Assembly: GCF_025960875.1 (NCBI RefSeq)
Contig: NZ_JAODLR010000010.1
Span: forward strand, 62,001 to 126,000
Direction of reading: 5' to 3'
DNA: 64,000 nucleotides
Source of the DNA: Crystallibacter permensis
Lineage (GTDB): Bacteria; Actinomycetota; Actinomycetes; Actinomycetales; Micrococcaceae
Shown here: piece by piece, positions 8,075 through 17,116 of the stretch
Layout of the letters: every line of letters starts with the position of its first letter
How positions within the stretch are numbered: position 1 is the stretch's first letter
Notes under the pieces: model-generated
Seen by the model: the letters and a program-made list of their open reading frames with translations, nothing else
The model's database searches: none
What the model was told of the DNA's origin: nothing
Translations under genes and position numbers: made by a program

Positions 8075-8704
8075 TCAACGAGCGGCGAGAAGCTGGTCCA
8101 TGTAAGTGATTTCGGACTGTTGCGCGGTGACTATCGATTGCGCAAGGGATTCTACGGCCGGAATATCGGTGCGGGGCAGGATGGCTTCTGCCATGGTAAC
8201 GCCTGCCTTGTGGTGCTCGATCATCAGTTCGAGATAGAGCCGTTCGGCGTCGGCCCCGTTGGCGGCTTTGAGTTTTGCCAGTTCTTCTGGTGTGGCCATG
8301 CCGGGCATCGCCGTATCAGTAGCTGCGCTCTCTTCCGCCGGTGTCCCGCTATGCGTGTTGTGGCCGGCACCCCCGATCCAGGCCATGGCCGGCTGCGCGC
8401 CTGCCTGCGGCAAGCCCCACAGCGAGAGCCAGCCGTACATCTGCCCCGCCTGCTGCTGCTGGGAACGGGCAATGTCGTAGGCCAGCTGATCGATGGCCGG
8501 ATCCTCAGTGCGATCCCTGACAATCATGCTCATGTCCACGGCCTGCAGATGGTGGACCTGCATGTCGCGCGCGAAACCGGCCTCCGCGCTTCCCTCACCG
8601 GGGACGGCGGGCCGGGAAGTCAAGCTGCCCAGCGCGCAGCCCGCCACAACGGCCAACGCCAGGGCTGCGATGGCGGCAACAATCCGCAAAGAATAGCTCT
8701 TCAC
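8075..8704 (-). CDS. DUF305 lipoprotein
   Basis: A 209-residue protein with a lipoprotein signal (hydrophobic run ALALAVVAGC; lipobox Cys near residue 22), so it is exported and membrane-anchored. The DUF305 fold is seen as two helical repeats with paired His motifs: ARDMQVHHLQAVDMS early and LMIEHHKAGVTMAE late. DUF305 proteins are ferritin-like four-helix proteins often found beside copper genes; the exact reaction is unknown. The gene lies directly downstream of the DUF3105 gene (2 bases apart), a common actinobacterial pair. Confidence 0.88.
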   Translation of the reverse strand: MKSYSLRIVAAIAALALAVVAGCALGSLTSRPAVPGEGSAEAGFARDMQVHHLQAVDMSMIVRDRTEDPAIDQLAYDIARSQQQQAGQMYGWLSLWGLPQAGAQPAMAWIGGAGHNTHSGTPAEESAATDTAMPGMATPEELAKLKAANGADAERLYLELMIEHHKAGVTMAEAILPRTDIPAVESLAQSIVTAQQSEITYMDQLLAAR

Positions 8705-8706
8705 CC

Positions 8707-9356
8707 TCAGGCTGTCCGGCCCGGCGCGTCAACCCCGCCGGTGCAGGCAGCGCCAGGTTCAGGCGCATCCGGGGACTGCCAGTACTTGGAAACAAAGAGG
8801 CCGATCCGTTCGTCGTCCGGGGAATCGAGCCCGACCTGGGCTCCCCACGCCGACATCATGATCGGGGACTCTGTTCCTTCCAACGGCGAGAGAACCGAGT
8901 ACGTGTCCGGGATCGCTTCATCCAGACTCTGGATATCCGCCTCCGAGACCTTGGTCGGGTCGTAAGGTCATCCAGACAGCGCCGTGTTCGAGCGCATGCA
9001 CCGCGTTCTCGCCGGGCACGGGTTCGCTGTAGGTGCCGCAGTTGAGCCAGGCGGATGCATGGTCGCCGCCGACAGGCGGCGACTGCTCGTAAGCAACCGC
9101 CGTATCGACATGGTCGGCGCTCAGATCCTCGAACGTCTGCAGTCCGGCCACTTCGATGTTCTCCGCTGAGGGCGGCGGCGGGTCGTTGCTGAGTGCGACG
9201 GTGACCAGCGTTCCGACGACCGCCACGGCGGCGAGGCTGCCCACACCTGCCAGGATCCTGCGTCTACGGGACTGCCGGGCCTGCGCCGTCCTGACCGCTT
9301 CCAGCCGGGCAGCCCCTGTCCTGCCGTGCCTGTTTGGATGCTTTCCCGCTCGTCAC
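8707..9356 (-). pseudogene. DUF3105 membrane-anchored protein, two frameshifts
   Basis: Three frames must be joined. GTG 9356 gives VTSGKASKQARQDR. A second frame gives LEAVRTAQARQSRRRRILAGVG, a membrane anchor and the conserved ...YEQSPPVGGDHASAWLNCGTY, ENAVHALEHGAVWMT. A third gives YDPTKVSEADIQSLDEA through SAWGAQVGLDSPDDERIGLFV to the stop at 8707. The breaks fall near 9315 and 8967 (an extra T in ACCTTACGACC). DUF3105 proteins are extracytoplasmic with conserved Cys and His; their function is not established. Apart from the two breaks the length is normal, so assembly indels are possible. Confidence 0.75.
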
Positions 9357-9551
9357 GCAGCTGCCCCTTGCTTGTCCTTTATACGGCGGCCGTAGGGCCG
9401 TGGCTAAACGTCCAGCCCTGTTGTTTCTAGTGCTTACCTGAGCGGATTCTACAGGCCGGCTGGAAGCAGCCTGAGAACCAGTGCCCATTTCCGGCGGCGG
9501 GGAGGCGAAGACGGGACGCGCCCAGAAATGTGTAGACACCCCTAGTAATGA

Positions 9552-9570
9552 GTTTTCGGTGCGCCTAAAC
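9552..9570 (+). promoter_or_regulatory. DtxR/MntR-like operator upstream of mntH
   Basis: TTTTCGGTGCGCCTAAAC contains half-sites TTTCGG and CCTAAA around a 4-base centre. This is an imperfect palindrome of the kind bound by DtxR/MntR metalloregulators. It lies 45 bases before the mntH start, so manganese-dependent repression is likely. Confidence 0.5.
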
Positions 9571-9614
9571 TTGTTCAAGACCATGCTTTCTCCCCTCCAG
9601 CAGTTGAGGTTCCG

Positions 9615-10865
9615 ATGCCCGTTTCCCCCGTCCTGACCGGACCGCGCAGCAGGCCGCGCGTCCTGGCCAGGCTGCTGCTGCTTGGCCCAGCCTTCGTTGC
9701 GGCAATCGCCTACGTGGATCCGGGAAACGTCGCGGCCAACCTCACCGCCGGTGCGCAGTATGGCTTCCTGCTGGTGTGGGTGCTGGTCATGGCGAACGCC
9801 ATGGCGGTTCTGGTCCAGTACCAGTCGGCGAAACTCGGTTTGGCTACCGGGATGAGCCTTCCCGAAATCCTGGGCAAACGGCTGCCGACCGCCCGCCGGC
9901 GGGCTTACTGGCTGCAGGCCGAAGCCGTGGCCGGGGCGACGGACATGGCCGAAGTCATCGGCGGCGCCGTGGCGCTGAACCTGTTGTTTGGCCTGCCGTT
10001 GCTGGCCGGCGGGGTGATTGTGGGGGCTGCTTCCATGGTCTTGCTCGCTGTCCAGTCGATGCGTGGGCAGCGTTCGTTTGAAAACATCATTATTGTCCTG
10101 CTGGCGGTCATCGCCGGCGGGTTCATGACCGGTCTGTTCGTCAACCCGCCTGATCCGGGCGAGGCGCTCAGCGGGCTGATACCCGGCTTCGATGGCACTG
10201 CCACCGTGTTGCTGGCGGCCAGTATGCTCGGCGCTACCGTGATGCCCCATGCGATTTACCTCCACTCGGCCCTGGCCCGGGACCGGCATGGCTACGCCGA
10301 AGACCCGAAACAGCGGCAGCGGCTGATCCGGGCGACACGGTGGGATGTCGTCGGCGCCCTGCTGGTTGCCGGCGCGGTGAATATTGCCATGCTTCTGCTG
10401 GCAGCTTCCAGCCTGCGCGGAACGGAAGGCACCGATACTATTGCCGGCGCGCATGCCGCGATTACCGACGCGCTGGGTCCGGTCGTCGGCGTCATCTTCG
10501 GGATCGGACTGCTGGCTTCGGGCCTGGCGTCAACGTCGGTTGGCTGTTACGCCGGCGCAACGATCATGGGCGGCCTGCTGCACGTACGCATTCCTTTGCT
10601 GCTGCGCAGATTCATTACCCTGATTCCCGCCCTGATCATCCTGGGGGCAGGGATCGAGCCGACGTGGGCACTGGTGCTGAGCCAGGTGCTGCTGAGTTTC
10701 GGCATACCGTTCGCGCTGATCCCGCTGATCCGTCTGACGGGGAACCGCGAGATCATGGGGATCCATGTCGATTCCATCCCGCTTCGGGTGGCCGGTATCG
10801 TCAGCGCCGTCCTGATCGTCGGGTTGAACTGCGTCCTGATCGTGCTCACGGTCTCCGGGCAGTAG
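9615..10865 (+). CDS. mntH: Nramp-family Mn2+/H+ symporter
   Basis: A 416-residue membrane protein with the two Nramp signatures: DPGN (in YVDPGNVAANL, TM1) and ATVMPHAIYLHSA (TM6), which supply the Asp, Asn and Met metal ligands. Length and hydrophobic pattern (about 11 membrane helices) fit MntH. It imports divalent metal, chiefly Mn2+, driven by protons. It stands alone and is probably regulated through the DtxR-like site upstream. Confidence 0.93.
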   Translation: MPVSPVLTGPRSRPRVLARLLLLGPAFVAAIAYVDPGNVAANLTAGAQYGFLLVWVLVMANAMAVLVQYQSAKLGLATGMSLPEILGKRLPTARRRAYWLQAEAVAGATDMAEVIGGAVALNLLFGLPLLAGGVIVGAASMVLLAVQSMRGQRSFENIIIVLLAVIAGGFMTGLFVNPPDPGEALSGLIPGFDGTATVLLAASMLGATVMPHAIYLHSALARDRHGYAEDPKQRQRLIRATRWDVVGALLVAGAVNIAMLLLAASSLRGTEGTDTIAGAHAAITDALGPVVGVIFGIGLLASGLASTSVGCYAGATIMGGLLHVRIPLLLRRFITLIPALIILGAGIEPTWALVLSQVLLSFGIPFALIPLIRLTGNREIMGIHVDSIPLRVAGIVSAVLIVGLNCVLIVLTVSGQ

Positions 10866-11012
10866 CCTCTGGGCAACCGTTCCTTGTTGCGTCCGGTGCC
10901 AGCGCAGCTCCTGCTCACACATGGGGCGGACCAAGGGCTTCCGGCACACTCATAGCAAGGAAGGACGGTATCCAAAAGTTGGGTCTGGCTTTCGGCTGTG
11001 GACGGTGCGTAC

Positions 11013-12467
11013 TCATGATTCGATGACGGTGAACTGGCCCATCATGCCGTGGTCAGCGTGCCGGATGAAGTGGCAGTGGTACATGTATGCCGTTGTCGGG
11101 TCGGTGTAGGGGCCGAACATGAGTGCGATGCGGGCGGAGGCCCGCACGGGCAGGAAGACCGTGTCCTTCCAGCCGGAGAACTCCGGTCCCGGTTCGGCGC
11201 CGTTGATGTCCAGAATCCGGAACTGCACGCCGTGAACATGGAAGTTGTGTGGCTGGCTGTCCGTGTTGCTGACATTCCAGATTTCCGTCGTCCCTGCGCC
11301 GACGGTCGCGTCGATCCGGGACATGTCCATCAGTTTTCCGTTGATGTACATGCCCTTGAGGATGAAGCTGCGTGTGGCGACCGAGGCTTCCAGGGCGGGC
11401 GGCTCAAGGGTGGCCAGGGTCAGGGGCAGCCCGGGTGCAGCAGCCAGTCTCGCGGCTGCCCTGAACTGCAGCAGGTCCAAGACGTCATTGCCGCCGGCTT
11501 CATTGTTGAATTTTTCGCTCATGCCCAGCTCCTGGGCGAACGATTGCAGGACGGGTTGTTCCCCGGGCTGGAACCGCACCACGATTTCGGCCCGTTCCCC
11601 GGGTGAGAGCAGCAGTCGTTCCACGGCAACGGGGGCCGGCAGCAGGCCGCCGTCGCTGCCGATGACGGTGAACTCCCGGTTATCGCTGAACCCGAAGTTG
11701 AACACGCGGGCCGTGGCCGCGTTCAGGAGCCGGAGGCGCACGGTCTCAGTGGTCACGGAAAAGTGCGGGTTGACGGTGCCGTTGATCAGCATGGTGTCGC
11801 CCAGCAGCCCCGTCTGCGCATCCGAGGTCGTCGTGAAGGTTCGGTCGTCCTCGAATGCGCGGTCCTGGACGATCAAGGGGATGTCGTCGACCCCGTATTC
11901 TCCGGGCAGGCCCTGGTCCGCTCCGTCGCTGTCGACGATGAACATGCCGGCCAATCCCCGGGTCATCTGTTCTTCGGTCTGCCCATGGACGTGGGGGTGG
12001 TACCAGAGGGTGGCCGCGGGTTGGTCCAGTGTCCATTCAGGGGCAAATTCATCCCCCGGCGCAATGACCTGGTGGGGACCGCCGTCGTAGATGGCCGGCA
12101 GGTGCATGCCGTGCCAGTGCACGGTCGTGGCCTCTTCGAGGGCGTTCTCAATGGCGACGCGTACTGTCTCACCGCGCCGTGCCCGCAGGGTGGGCCCCAG
12201 AAAGGCTCCGTTATATCCCCAGGTAGGGGTCCGCCCACCGGGGAGAAAACGGCTGCTTCCTGCTTCGGCTGTGAGCTTGAAAACCCTTGTCCCGTTGGTG
12301 GCAACGGTGGAGGGAGCCAGCGGCGGAATGTTGAGTGAATTCGCGAAGTCCAGTGTTCCGGCGGTGGAAATGGGGTCACTGGTGCTGCCGCATCCGGTCA
12401 GGAGCAGCGTTGCGGCTCCCCCCGTTCCGAGCAGGAACGTGCGGCGCGAAACATGGTGGTACACCAT
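11013..12467 (-). CDS. multicopper oxidase (CueO/laccase type)
   Basis: A 484-residue protein. The N-terminus combines a Tat motif (SRRTFLLG) with a lipobox (LLTGC), so it is probably folded first and then anchored outside the membrane. All four copper-binding motifs are present: HWHGMH, WYHPHVHGQ, HNFHVHGVQF and HCHFIRHADHGMMG near the C-terminus, where the last Met is the type-1 axial ligand. Three cupredoxin domains can be traced. It likely oxidises Cu(I) or another small reductant. The next gene downstream encodes a small membrane protein of the opposite spacing; no operon partner is obvious. Confidence 0.92.
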   Translation of the reverse strand: MVYHHVSRRTFLLGTGGAATLLLTGCGSTSDPISTAGTLDFANSLNIPPLAPSTVATNGTRVFKLTAEAGSSRFLPGGRTPTWGYNGAFLGPTLRARRGETVRVAIENALEEATTVHWHGMHLPAIYDGGPHQVIAPGDEFAPEWTLDQPAATLWYHPHVHGQTEEQMTRGLAGMFIVDSDGADQGLPGEYGVDDIPLIVQDRAFEDDRTFTTTSDAQTGLLGDTMLINGTVNPHFSVTTETVRLRLLNAATARVFNFGFSDNREFTVIGSDGGLLPAPVAVERLLLSPGERAEIVVRFQPGEQPVLQSFAQELGMSEKFNNEAGGNDVLDLLQFRAAARLAAAPGLPLTLATLEPPALEASVATRSFILKGMYINGKLMDMSRIDATVGAGTTEIWNVSNTDSQPHNFHVHGVQFRILDINGAEPGPEFSGWKDTVFLPVRASARIALMFGPYTDPTTAYMYHCHFIRHADHGMMGQFTVIES

Positions 12468-12473
12468 TGCAGC

Positions 12474-12770
12474 CTAGGCTCGGACCCGGTCCGGGAGTGA
12501 ATCGCCTGTGCCCGGGCGGGCGGGCGGGTCCGGTATCCCGGGGCTGCTCGCTGACGCTGTGCCCGTCGGTTCTGCGGCCATTTCCCGGTAGCGGACGCGG
12601 CGGATGCGTTTGGCCATGGAGCGCATCAGCAGCACGATGGCGAGCACCATGAAGAAGGTCGCGAAGAATCCGAGTGCTCCGGGGGTGACCTGGTCGGGAT
12701 CGAGGCCGGGACGCAGTTTGGTTTCCTGGTCGGGGAAAGGATTGGTGACGCCCAGGATGAGATGTTTCAA
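12474..12770 (-). CDS. small membrane protein of unknown function
   Basis: A 98-residue protein with one membrane helix (ALGFFATFFMVLAIVLLMRSM, residues about 31-51) followed by an Arg-rich cytoplasmic segment and a Pro/Ser-rich tail. It lies 6 bases upstream of the multicopper oxidase on the same strand, so the two are probably co-transcribed. No function is recognised. Confidence 0.65.
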   Translation of the reverse strand: MKHLILGVTNPFPDQETKLRPGLDPDQVTPGALGFFATFFMVLAIVLLMRSMAKRIRRVRYREMAAEPTGTASASSPGIPDPPARPGTGDSLPDRVRA

Positions 12771-12855
12771 AGGGTTTTCTCCTCTACAAAAAGTGGTACG
12801 CCGGATAAGCCGGATGCCGCCACCTGCCCGACGCTGCGGCGGCCGTTGGCTTTCC

Positions 12856-13365
12856 TCAGGTATCGGTCCCGGTCCGGGGCTGCAGGAAGGCGCCCAGGAC
12901 GAACAGCGCCACTCCTGCCGTGACGAAGATATCGGCGAGGTTGAAGGTGGGAAACCAGCCCGTATGCAGGTAGTCCACGACGCCGCGTCCGTCGAGCCGG
13001 TCGATGAAGTTACCGGCCGCTCCGCCGAGCAGCAGTCCCGCGCCGGCCCTGGACACCCGGGTCATGGTGGGGGCCGACGAGAGGGCATACCAGACCAGGC
13101 CCGCAATGATCAGGCCGGTGGCTGCGATGATCACCCAGTCCGGCAGATCCGCGCCGAAGCTGAACGCGACCCCGGGGTTGTACAGCAGCCGGAAATTGAG
13201 CACCCCCAGATCGGCCGTCGCTCCGCCGGAGAGCAGGGCCTCGGCCGTTGACTTGACGGCCAGGTCGGCGGCGGCCAGCACCGCCGCCCAGACCAGCAGC
13301 ACCGCCCGGACCCGGCGGCCGGCCCGGATCGGTGTTGCGGTCCGGGCCGTGGATTCGGCGCTCAT
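12856..13365 (-). CDS. lspA: signal peptidase II (prolipoprotein signal peptidase)
   Basis: A 169-residue membrane aspartic protease that cleaves lipoprotein signal peptides. The two catalytic Asp motifs are seen: GNFIDRLDGRGVVDYL and FNLADIFVTAG. Four hydrophobic helices are visible. The start ATG at 13365 overlaps the stop of the P-type ATPase by 4 bases, so it is the third gene of an arsR-ATPase-lspA operon. A signal peptidase II gene linked to a heavy-metal ATPase is known from lead-resistance (pbr) loci, where PbrC is of this family. Confidence 0.92.
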   Translation of the reverse strand: MSAESTARTATPIRAGRRVRAVLLVWAAVLAAADLAVKSTAEALLSGGATADLGVLNFRLLYNPGVAFSFGADLPDWVIIAATGLIIAGLVWYALSSAPTMTRVSRAGAGLLLGGAAGNFIDRLDGRGVVDYLHTGWFPTFNLADIFVTAGVALFVLGAFLQPRTGTDT

Positions 13366-15314
13366 GCCGCCGGCTCCAGCACGGGAGCCTTCGCCGGAGC
13401 GAAGGCGGATTTGCGGCTGATCCGGCCTGCCCGCACGCCGTTGGCGATGACGACGATTTCCGCCAGTTCGTGCACCAGCACGACGGCGGCAAGGCCGAGC
13501 ACCCCGAACAGGGCCAACGGAATCAGCACGGCAATCAGCAGCAGGGACAGGCACACGTTCTGCAGCATGATGCCCCGGGTCCGGCGCGCGTGGTCGAGCA
13601 CCTGGGGCAGGTGGTTCAGGTCCTCTCCCATCAGCGCGATGTCCGCGGTCTCGATCGCGACGTCGGTACCCATGGCACCCATGGCGATGCCGGTATCGGC
13701 AGTCGCCAGGGCGGGGGCGTCGTTGACGCCGTCGCCGACCATGGCGGTCGGCTGCCGGGCCTTGAGCGTGCGGATAATCTCGGCCTTGTCCTCGGGGCGG
13801 AGGTCGGCGTGGACTTCGCTGATGCCGGCAGCCTTGGCCAGGGCGTTGGCCGTGATCGTGTTGTCGCCAGTGAGCATGGCCGTGGTGTACCCGGATTTGG
13901 CGAGCCGGGCGATGACGCCGCGGACTTCGGGACGCAGTTCATCGCGCACCGCCACGGCGCCGATCACCCGCGCGTCCTCTTCGATCAGCACCGCGGTGGC
14001 ACCGGCCTGCTGCATCCTCTCGACCTCGGCGGCCAGCGGCCCGGGAGCGATCCAGCCCGGGCGGCCAAGGCGGAGGCGTTTACCGTCGAGGCTGCCTTCC
14101 AGGCCGGCACCGGGGACCGTGTCCACATCGGTGACCACAGCCCTGTCGTCGGTTGCGGCGAGGATCGCGCGGGCCAGGGGATGTTCGCTGCGCGCTTCGA
14201 GCCCGGCGGCCAAGGCGAGTACACGCTCCCGGCTGACACCGTCGACGGAAGCAACATCGACGACTGCGGGCTGGTTGCGGGTGAGGGTGCCGGTCTTGTC
14301 CAGGGCGATGGTGCGGATTTTCCCGAGGGTTTCCAGGGCTCCCCCGCCCTTGATCAGGACACCGATGCGGCTGGCGGCGCCCACGGATGCGACGACCGTG
14401 ACGGGCACGGAGATGGCCAGGGCACACGGGGAGGCGGCGACGAGGACGACGAGGGCGCGTTCGAACCACAGCAGCGGTTCCCCGGCCAGGAAGCCGAAGG
14501 CGGTGATCAGGGCGGCAACGATCAGGATGCCCGGCACGAGCCGGCTGGCGATGGCGTCGGCGAGCCGCTGGCCCGGGCCCTTGCGGGACTGTTCGGCCTC
14601 GACGATGTGCACGATCCGGGCCAGCGAATTCTCTTCGCTGGTGCTGGTGACCTCGACTTCGAGCGGTCCGGTGCCGTTGATCGACCCCGCGTAGACATCG
14701 CTGCCCGGTCCGGCTTCTACCGGGACGGATTCCCCGGTCAGAGCGGAGGTATCCAGGGAGGTGCGGCCGGTAATGATCCGGCCGTCGGTGGCCAGGCGTT
14801 CGCCGGGTCGCACGACCATCCGGTCCCCGGGCACAAGCTGGGCCGGGGCGACCGTGGTCTCTGTGCCGTTGCGCAGCACGGTCGCTTCGGCCGGGACCAG
14901 ATCCAGCAGGGCGCGCAGGCCGCGGCGGGTTTTCGTCAGGGAGTATTCCTCGAGCCCTTCGGAGATCGAATAAAGGAAGGCCAGCATGGCCGCTTCCTCG
15001 AACTGTCCGAGAGCGACGGCGCCGGCGGCGGCGAGGGTCATCAGGGTGCCGACACCGATCTTGCCTTTCGCCAGGCGCTTCAGCGTGGAGGGAACGAACG
15101 TCCAGGCGGCAACGAGCAGCGCCGCGATTTCCAGCGGCAGCACCAGCCACGAGGGGGCACCGGCCAGGCCGGCGACCCAGCCGGCCAGCAACAGCACGCC
15201 AGCCGTCAGCGCGAAGCGGACTTCGGTCACCTGCCAGAACTTCACGGGCTCATGCTCCGCTGCCTCTGCCCCGGACCGCGGTTCCTCGTCATGGCTGCAG
15301 CAGGCGTCGCTCAT
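13362..15314 (-). CDS. P1B-type heavy-metal ATPase (Zn/Cd/Pb/Co exporter)
   Basis: A 650-residue P1B ATPase without a full heavy-metal-associated domain, starting MSDACCSHDEEP (a short Cys/His metal-binding tail). It has TGES in the actuator, the metal motif SPC in helix 4 (VAASPCALAIS), the phosphorylation site DKTGTLT, TGDN and GDGVNDAPALA. The penultimate membrane segment reads HELAEIVVIANGVR. The SPC motif with a conserved His-Glu fits the P1B-4/CtpG side of the family rather than classical CPC ZntA. It probably exports Cd, Pb, Zn or Co. It overlaps the arsR gene and lspA by 4 bases each. Confidence 0.92.
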   Translation of the reverse strand: MSDACCSHDEEPRSGAEAAEHEPVKFWQVTEVRFALTAGVLLLAGWVAGLAGAPSWLVLPLEIAALLVAAWTFVPSTLKRLAKGKIGVGTLMTLAAAGAVALGQFEEAAMLAFLYSISEGLEEYSLTKTRRGLRALLDLVPAEATVLRNGTETTVAPAQLVPGDRMVVRPGERLATDGRIITGRTSLDTSALTGESVPVEAGPGSDVYAGSINGTGPLEVEVTSTSEENSLARIVHIVEAEQSRKGPGQRLADAIASRLVPGILIVAALITAFGFLAGEPLLWFERALVVLVAASPCALAISVPVTVVASVGAASRIGVLIKGGGALETLGKIRTIALDKTGTLTRNQPAVVDVASVDGVSRERVLALAAGLEARSEHPLARAILAATDDRAVVTDVDTVPGAGLEGSLDGKRLRLGRPGWIAPGPLAAEVERMQQAGATAVLIEEDARVIGAVAVRDELRPEVRGVIARLAKSGYTTAMLTGDNTITANALAKAAGISEVHADLRPEDKAEIIRTLKARQPTAMVGDGVNDAPALATADTGIAMGAMGTDVAIETADIALMGEDLNHLPQVLDHARRTRGIMLQNVCLSLLLIAVLIPLALFGVLGLAAVVLVHELAEIVVIANGVRAGRISRKSAFAPAKAPVLEPAA

Positions 15315-15703
15315 CGTGCGTTCTCCTTCGCGGCGCGTGCACCGGCGGCACGGGTTGCGGCGGTGCCGTAGTTCGGGCAGAGGCTGACCGCGTTGCCGGT
15401 GGCTGCCAGGAGGACCTCGGCGTGGGCGAGCATGTCCATCAGCTCCGGGCGGGTCAGCGAGTAGTACACGCTGCGCCCCTGGGCGCGTCCGTCCACCAGC
15501 CCGCAGTCGCGCAGGCAGGCTACGTGCGCCGACACGGTGGACTGGGCCAGGCCGAGTTCACCGGTGAGATCGCCCACACGCGCTTCGCCCCGGGCCATCC
15601 GCTTCACAATCGCGAGCCGGGTCGGATCGCTGAGAGAATGGAACAGGGCAGCCGCCGGATCCAGGCCGGAAGCGGCATCACCGCAGGATTCATTGATCGT
15701 CAT
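15311..15703 (-). CDS. ArsR-family metal-sensing repressor (CmtR-like)
   Basis: A 130-residue winged-HTH repressor (LFHSLSDPTRLAIVKRMARGEARVGDL, LAQSTVSAHVACLRDCGLV). The helix reads CLRDC, a Cys-x3-Cys pair, and another Cys lies in the tail (AVSLCPNYG). This three-Cys arrangement is that of CmtR, the Cd/Pb sensor next to CtpG in mycobacteria. It is the first gene of the arsR-ATPase-lspA operon and is divergent from a second ArsR. A -10-like TATTAT sits about a dozen bases before the ATG, so the message may be nearly leaderless. Confidence 0.9.
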   Translation of the reverse strand: MTINESCGDAASGLDPAAALFHSLSDPTRLAIVKRMARGEARVGDLTGELGLAQSTVSAHVACLRDCGLVDGRAQGRSVYYSLTRPELMDMLAHAEVLLAATGNAVSLCPNYGTAATRAAGARAAKENAR

Positions 15704-15756
15704 ATGCCGATAATACCAAGAACTACCGATCGCCCTTGCCGGTTTGCCAGAAGTGA

Positions 15757-15775
15757 CTGAATTCAGAAAATTCTG
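15757..15775. promoter_or_regulatory. overlapping dyads in the divergent arsR-arsR promoter
   Basis: CTGAATTCAG (15757-15766) and CAGAAAATTCTG (15764-15775) are two overlapping palindromes in the 85-base gap between the divergent ArsR genes. AT-rich dyads in this place are typical ArsR operators. Which of the two repressors uses them cannot be told. Confidence 0.55.
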
Positions 15776-15788
15776 TATGGTTTGGGCC

Positions 15789-16175
15789 ATGAGGATTCTC
15801 TCCACCACTGATGTGCTGGCGCGTTTCGGGAAAGCTCTGGCCGATCCGACGCGTGCGGCCGTGCTGCTGGAACTGCGCAACGGCCCGGCGTTTCCCTCGG
15901 ATCTGGCCGAACAGATCGGTGTCAGCCGGCAGACCCTCTCCAACCACCTGGCCTGCCTGCGCGACTGCGGTCTGGTGGTTGCCGAACCGGCCGGCCGCCG
16001 GATGAGTTACGAACTCTCCGATCCGAAGCTGGCCCACGCACTGGGGGACCTGTTGAGCACCATCCTCACGGTCGAGCCCGTCTGCAGCTGCGATGACCCC
16101 GGCTGCGAGGCTGCCGACCCGGCCCGGAACGGCTCACCCGCGGCACTGCTGGGCCCTGCAGGAGCCGGGACGTGA
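15789..16175 (+). CDS. second ArsR-family repressor with CmtR-like cysteines
   Basis: A 128-residue winged-HTH repressor (VLARFGKALADPTRAAVLLELRNGPAFPSDLAEQ, VSRQTLSNHLACLRDCGLV). It again has Cys-x3-Cys in the recognition region, and its tail is Cys-rich (VEPVCSCDDPGCEA), giving a likely soft-metal site. The start is ATG 15789; an upstream frame exists but has no ribosome site. It overlaps the CDF exporter by 4 bases, so it probably controls that exporter. Confidence 0.88.
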   Translation: MRILSTTDVLARFGKALADPTRAAVLLELRNGPAFPSDLAEQIGVSRQTLSNHLACLRDCGLVVAEPAGRRMSYELSDPKLAHALGDLLSTILTVEPVCSCDDPGCEAADPARNGSPAALLGPAGAGT

Positions 16176-17089
16176 GCGGGCACGACCACGACCACGGCGC
16201 TCTGGCCCGGGGCCGGCGCGGCAAACTTGCGGTGGTCTTCGCCCTCACCGCGACGGTCATGGTCGCCGAGATCATCGGCGCCCTGGTTTCCGGAAGCCTG
16301 GCCCTGCTGGCCGACGCCGGGCACATGTTCACCGATTCCGCGGGACTGCTGATCGCCCTGCTGGCCGCGTCGCTGGCTCTGAAACCCCCGACGGACAAGC
16401 GGACCTGGGGATACAAGCGGGTCGAAATCATCGCTGCCGCCGGCCAGGCCGCCCTGCTGCTGGCCGTGGGCGGGTTCATCCTCTACGAGGGTATCCGGCG
16501 GCTGATTGACCCTCCCGAAGTCGAATCGGAGGCCATGCTCTGGTTCGGCATTATCGGCCTGGCCGGCAACCTCATCGGCCTGATCATCCTGGCCGCGGAC
16601 CGGCGCAGCAACCTGAACATGAAGGCCGCGTTCCTGGAAGTCCTCAACGATGCCCTCGGCTCCGTCGCCGTCATCGTCTCCGCGGTCATCATCGCCGCCA
16701 CGGGCTGGACCCGCGCCGACGCCATCGTCTCCCTGCTGATCGGTGCCCTGATCATCCCCCGGACCCTGGTCCTGCTCCGGGACACCATCGACGTGCTGAT
16801 GGAAACCGCACCCAGGGGCCTTGACCTTGACCAGGTCCGCCGGCGCCTTCTCGCGCTGCCCCACGTCATCGACGTCCATGACCTGCACGCCTCCCGCGTC
16901 GATTCCGACACCCCCGTGCTCAGCGCACACGTCACGGTCCGGGACTCCTGCCTGACGGCCGACCACGTCTCCGTCGTGCTCGCCGATCTGCAGACCTGCG
17001 TCGCCGATGATTTCGCGGTGTCCATCGAACACTCCACCTTCCAGATCGAACCGGTCTCCCACCGCGGAACCGAAACCATCCGCCATTAA
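16172..17089 (+). CDS. cation diffusion facilitator (CDF) Zn/Cd exporter
   Basis: A 305-residue CDF transporter starting at GTG. A His/Asp-rich N-terminus (SGHDHDHG) is followed by six membrane helices. Metal site A is supplied by ADAGHMFTDS in TM2 and FLEVLNDALGS in TM5; the latter keeps the Asp but has Glu where many members carry His. A C-terminal cytoplasmic dimer domain follows (VRRRLLALPHVIDVHDLHASRV...IEHSTFQIE). It expels zinc, cadmium or cobalt using the proton gradient. It is translationally coupled to the upstream ArsR repressor. Confidence 0.92.
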   Translation: MSGHDHDHGALARGRRGKLAVVFALTATVMVAEIIGALVSGSLALLADAGHMFTDSAGLLIALLAASLALKPPTDKRTWGYKRVEIIAAAGQAALLLAVGGFILYEGIRRLIDPPEVESEAMLWFGIIGLAGNLIGLIILAADRRSNLNMKAAFLEVLNDALGSVAVIVSAVIIAATGWTRADAIVSLLIGALIIPRTLVLLRDTIDVLMETAPRGLDLDQVRRRLLALPHVIDVHDLHASRVDSDTPVLSAHVTVRDSCLTADHVSVVLADLQTCVADDFAVSIEHSTFQIEPVSHRGTETIRH

Positions 17090-17116
17090 CGGCCAGCACG
17101 ATAGAACAGGAAACAC

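Noticed and set aside
13332-15371. 679-aa rightward frame opposite the P-type ATPase
   Set aside because: Antisense of a gene with all ATPase motifs; low-complexity Gly/Arg/Gln composition and no start signal.
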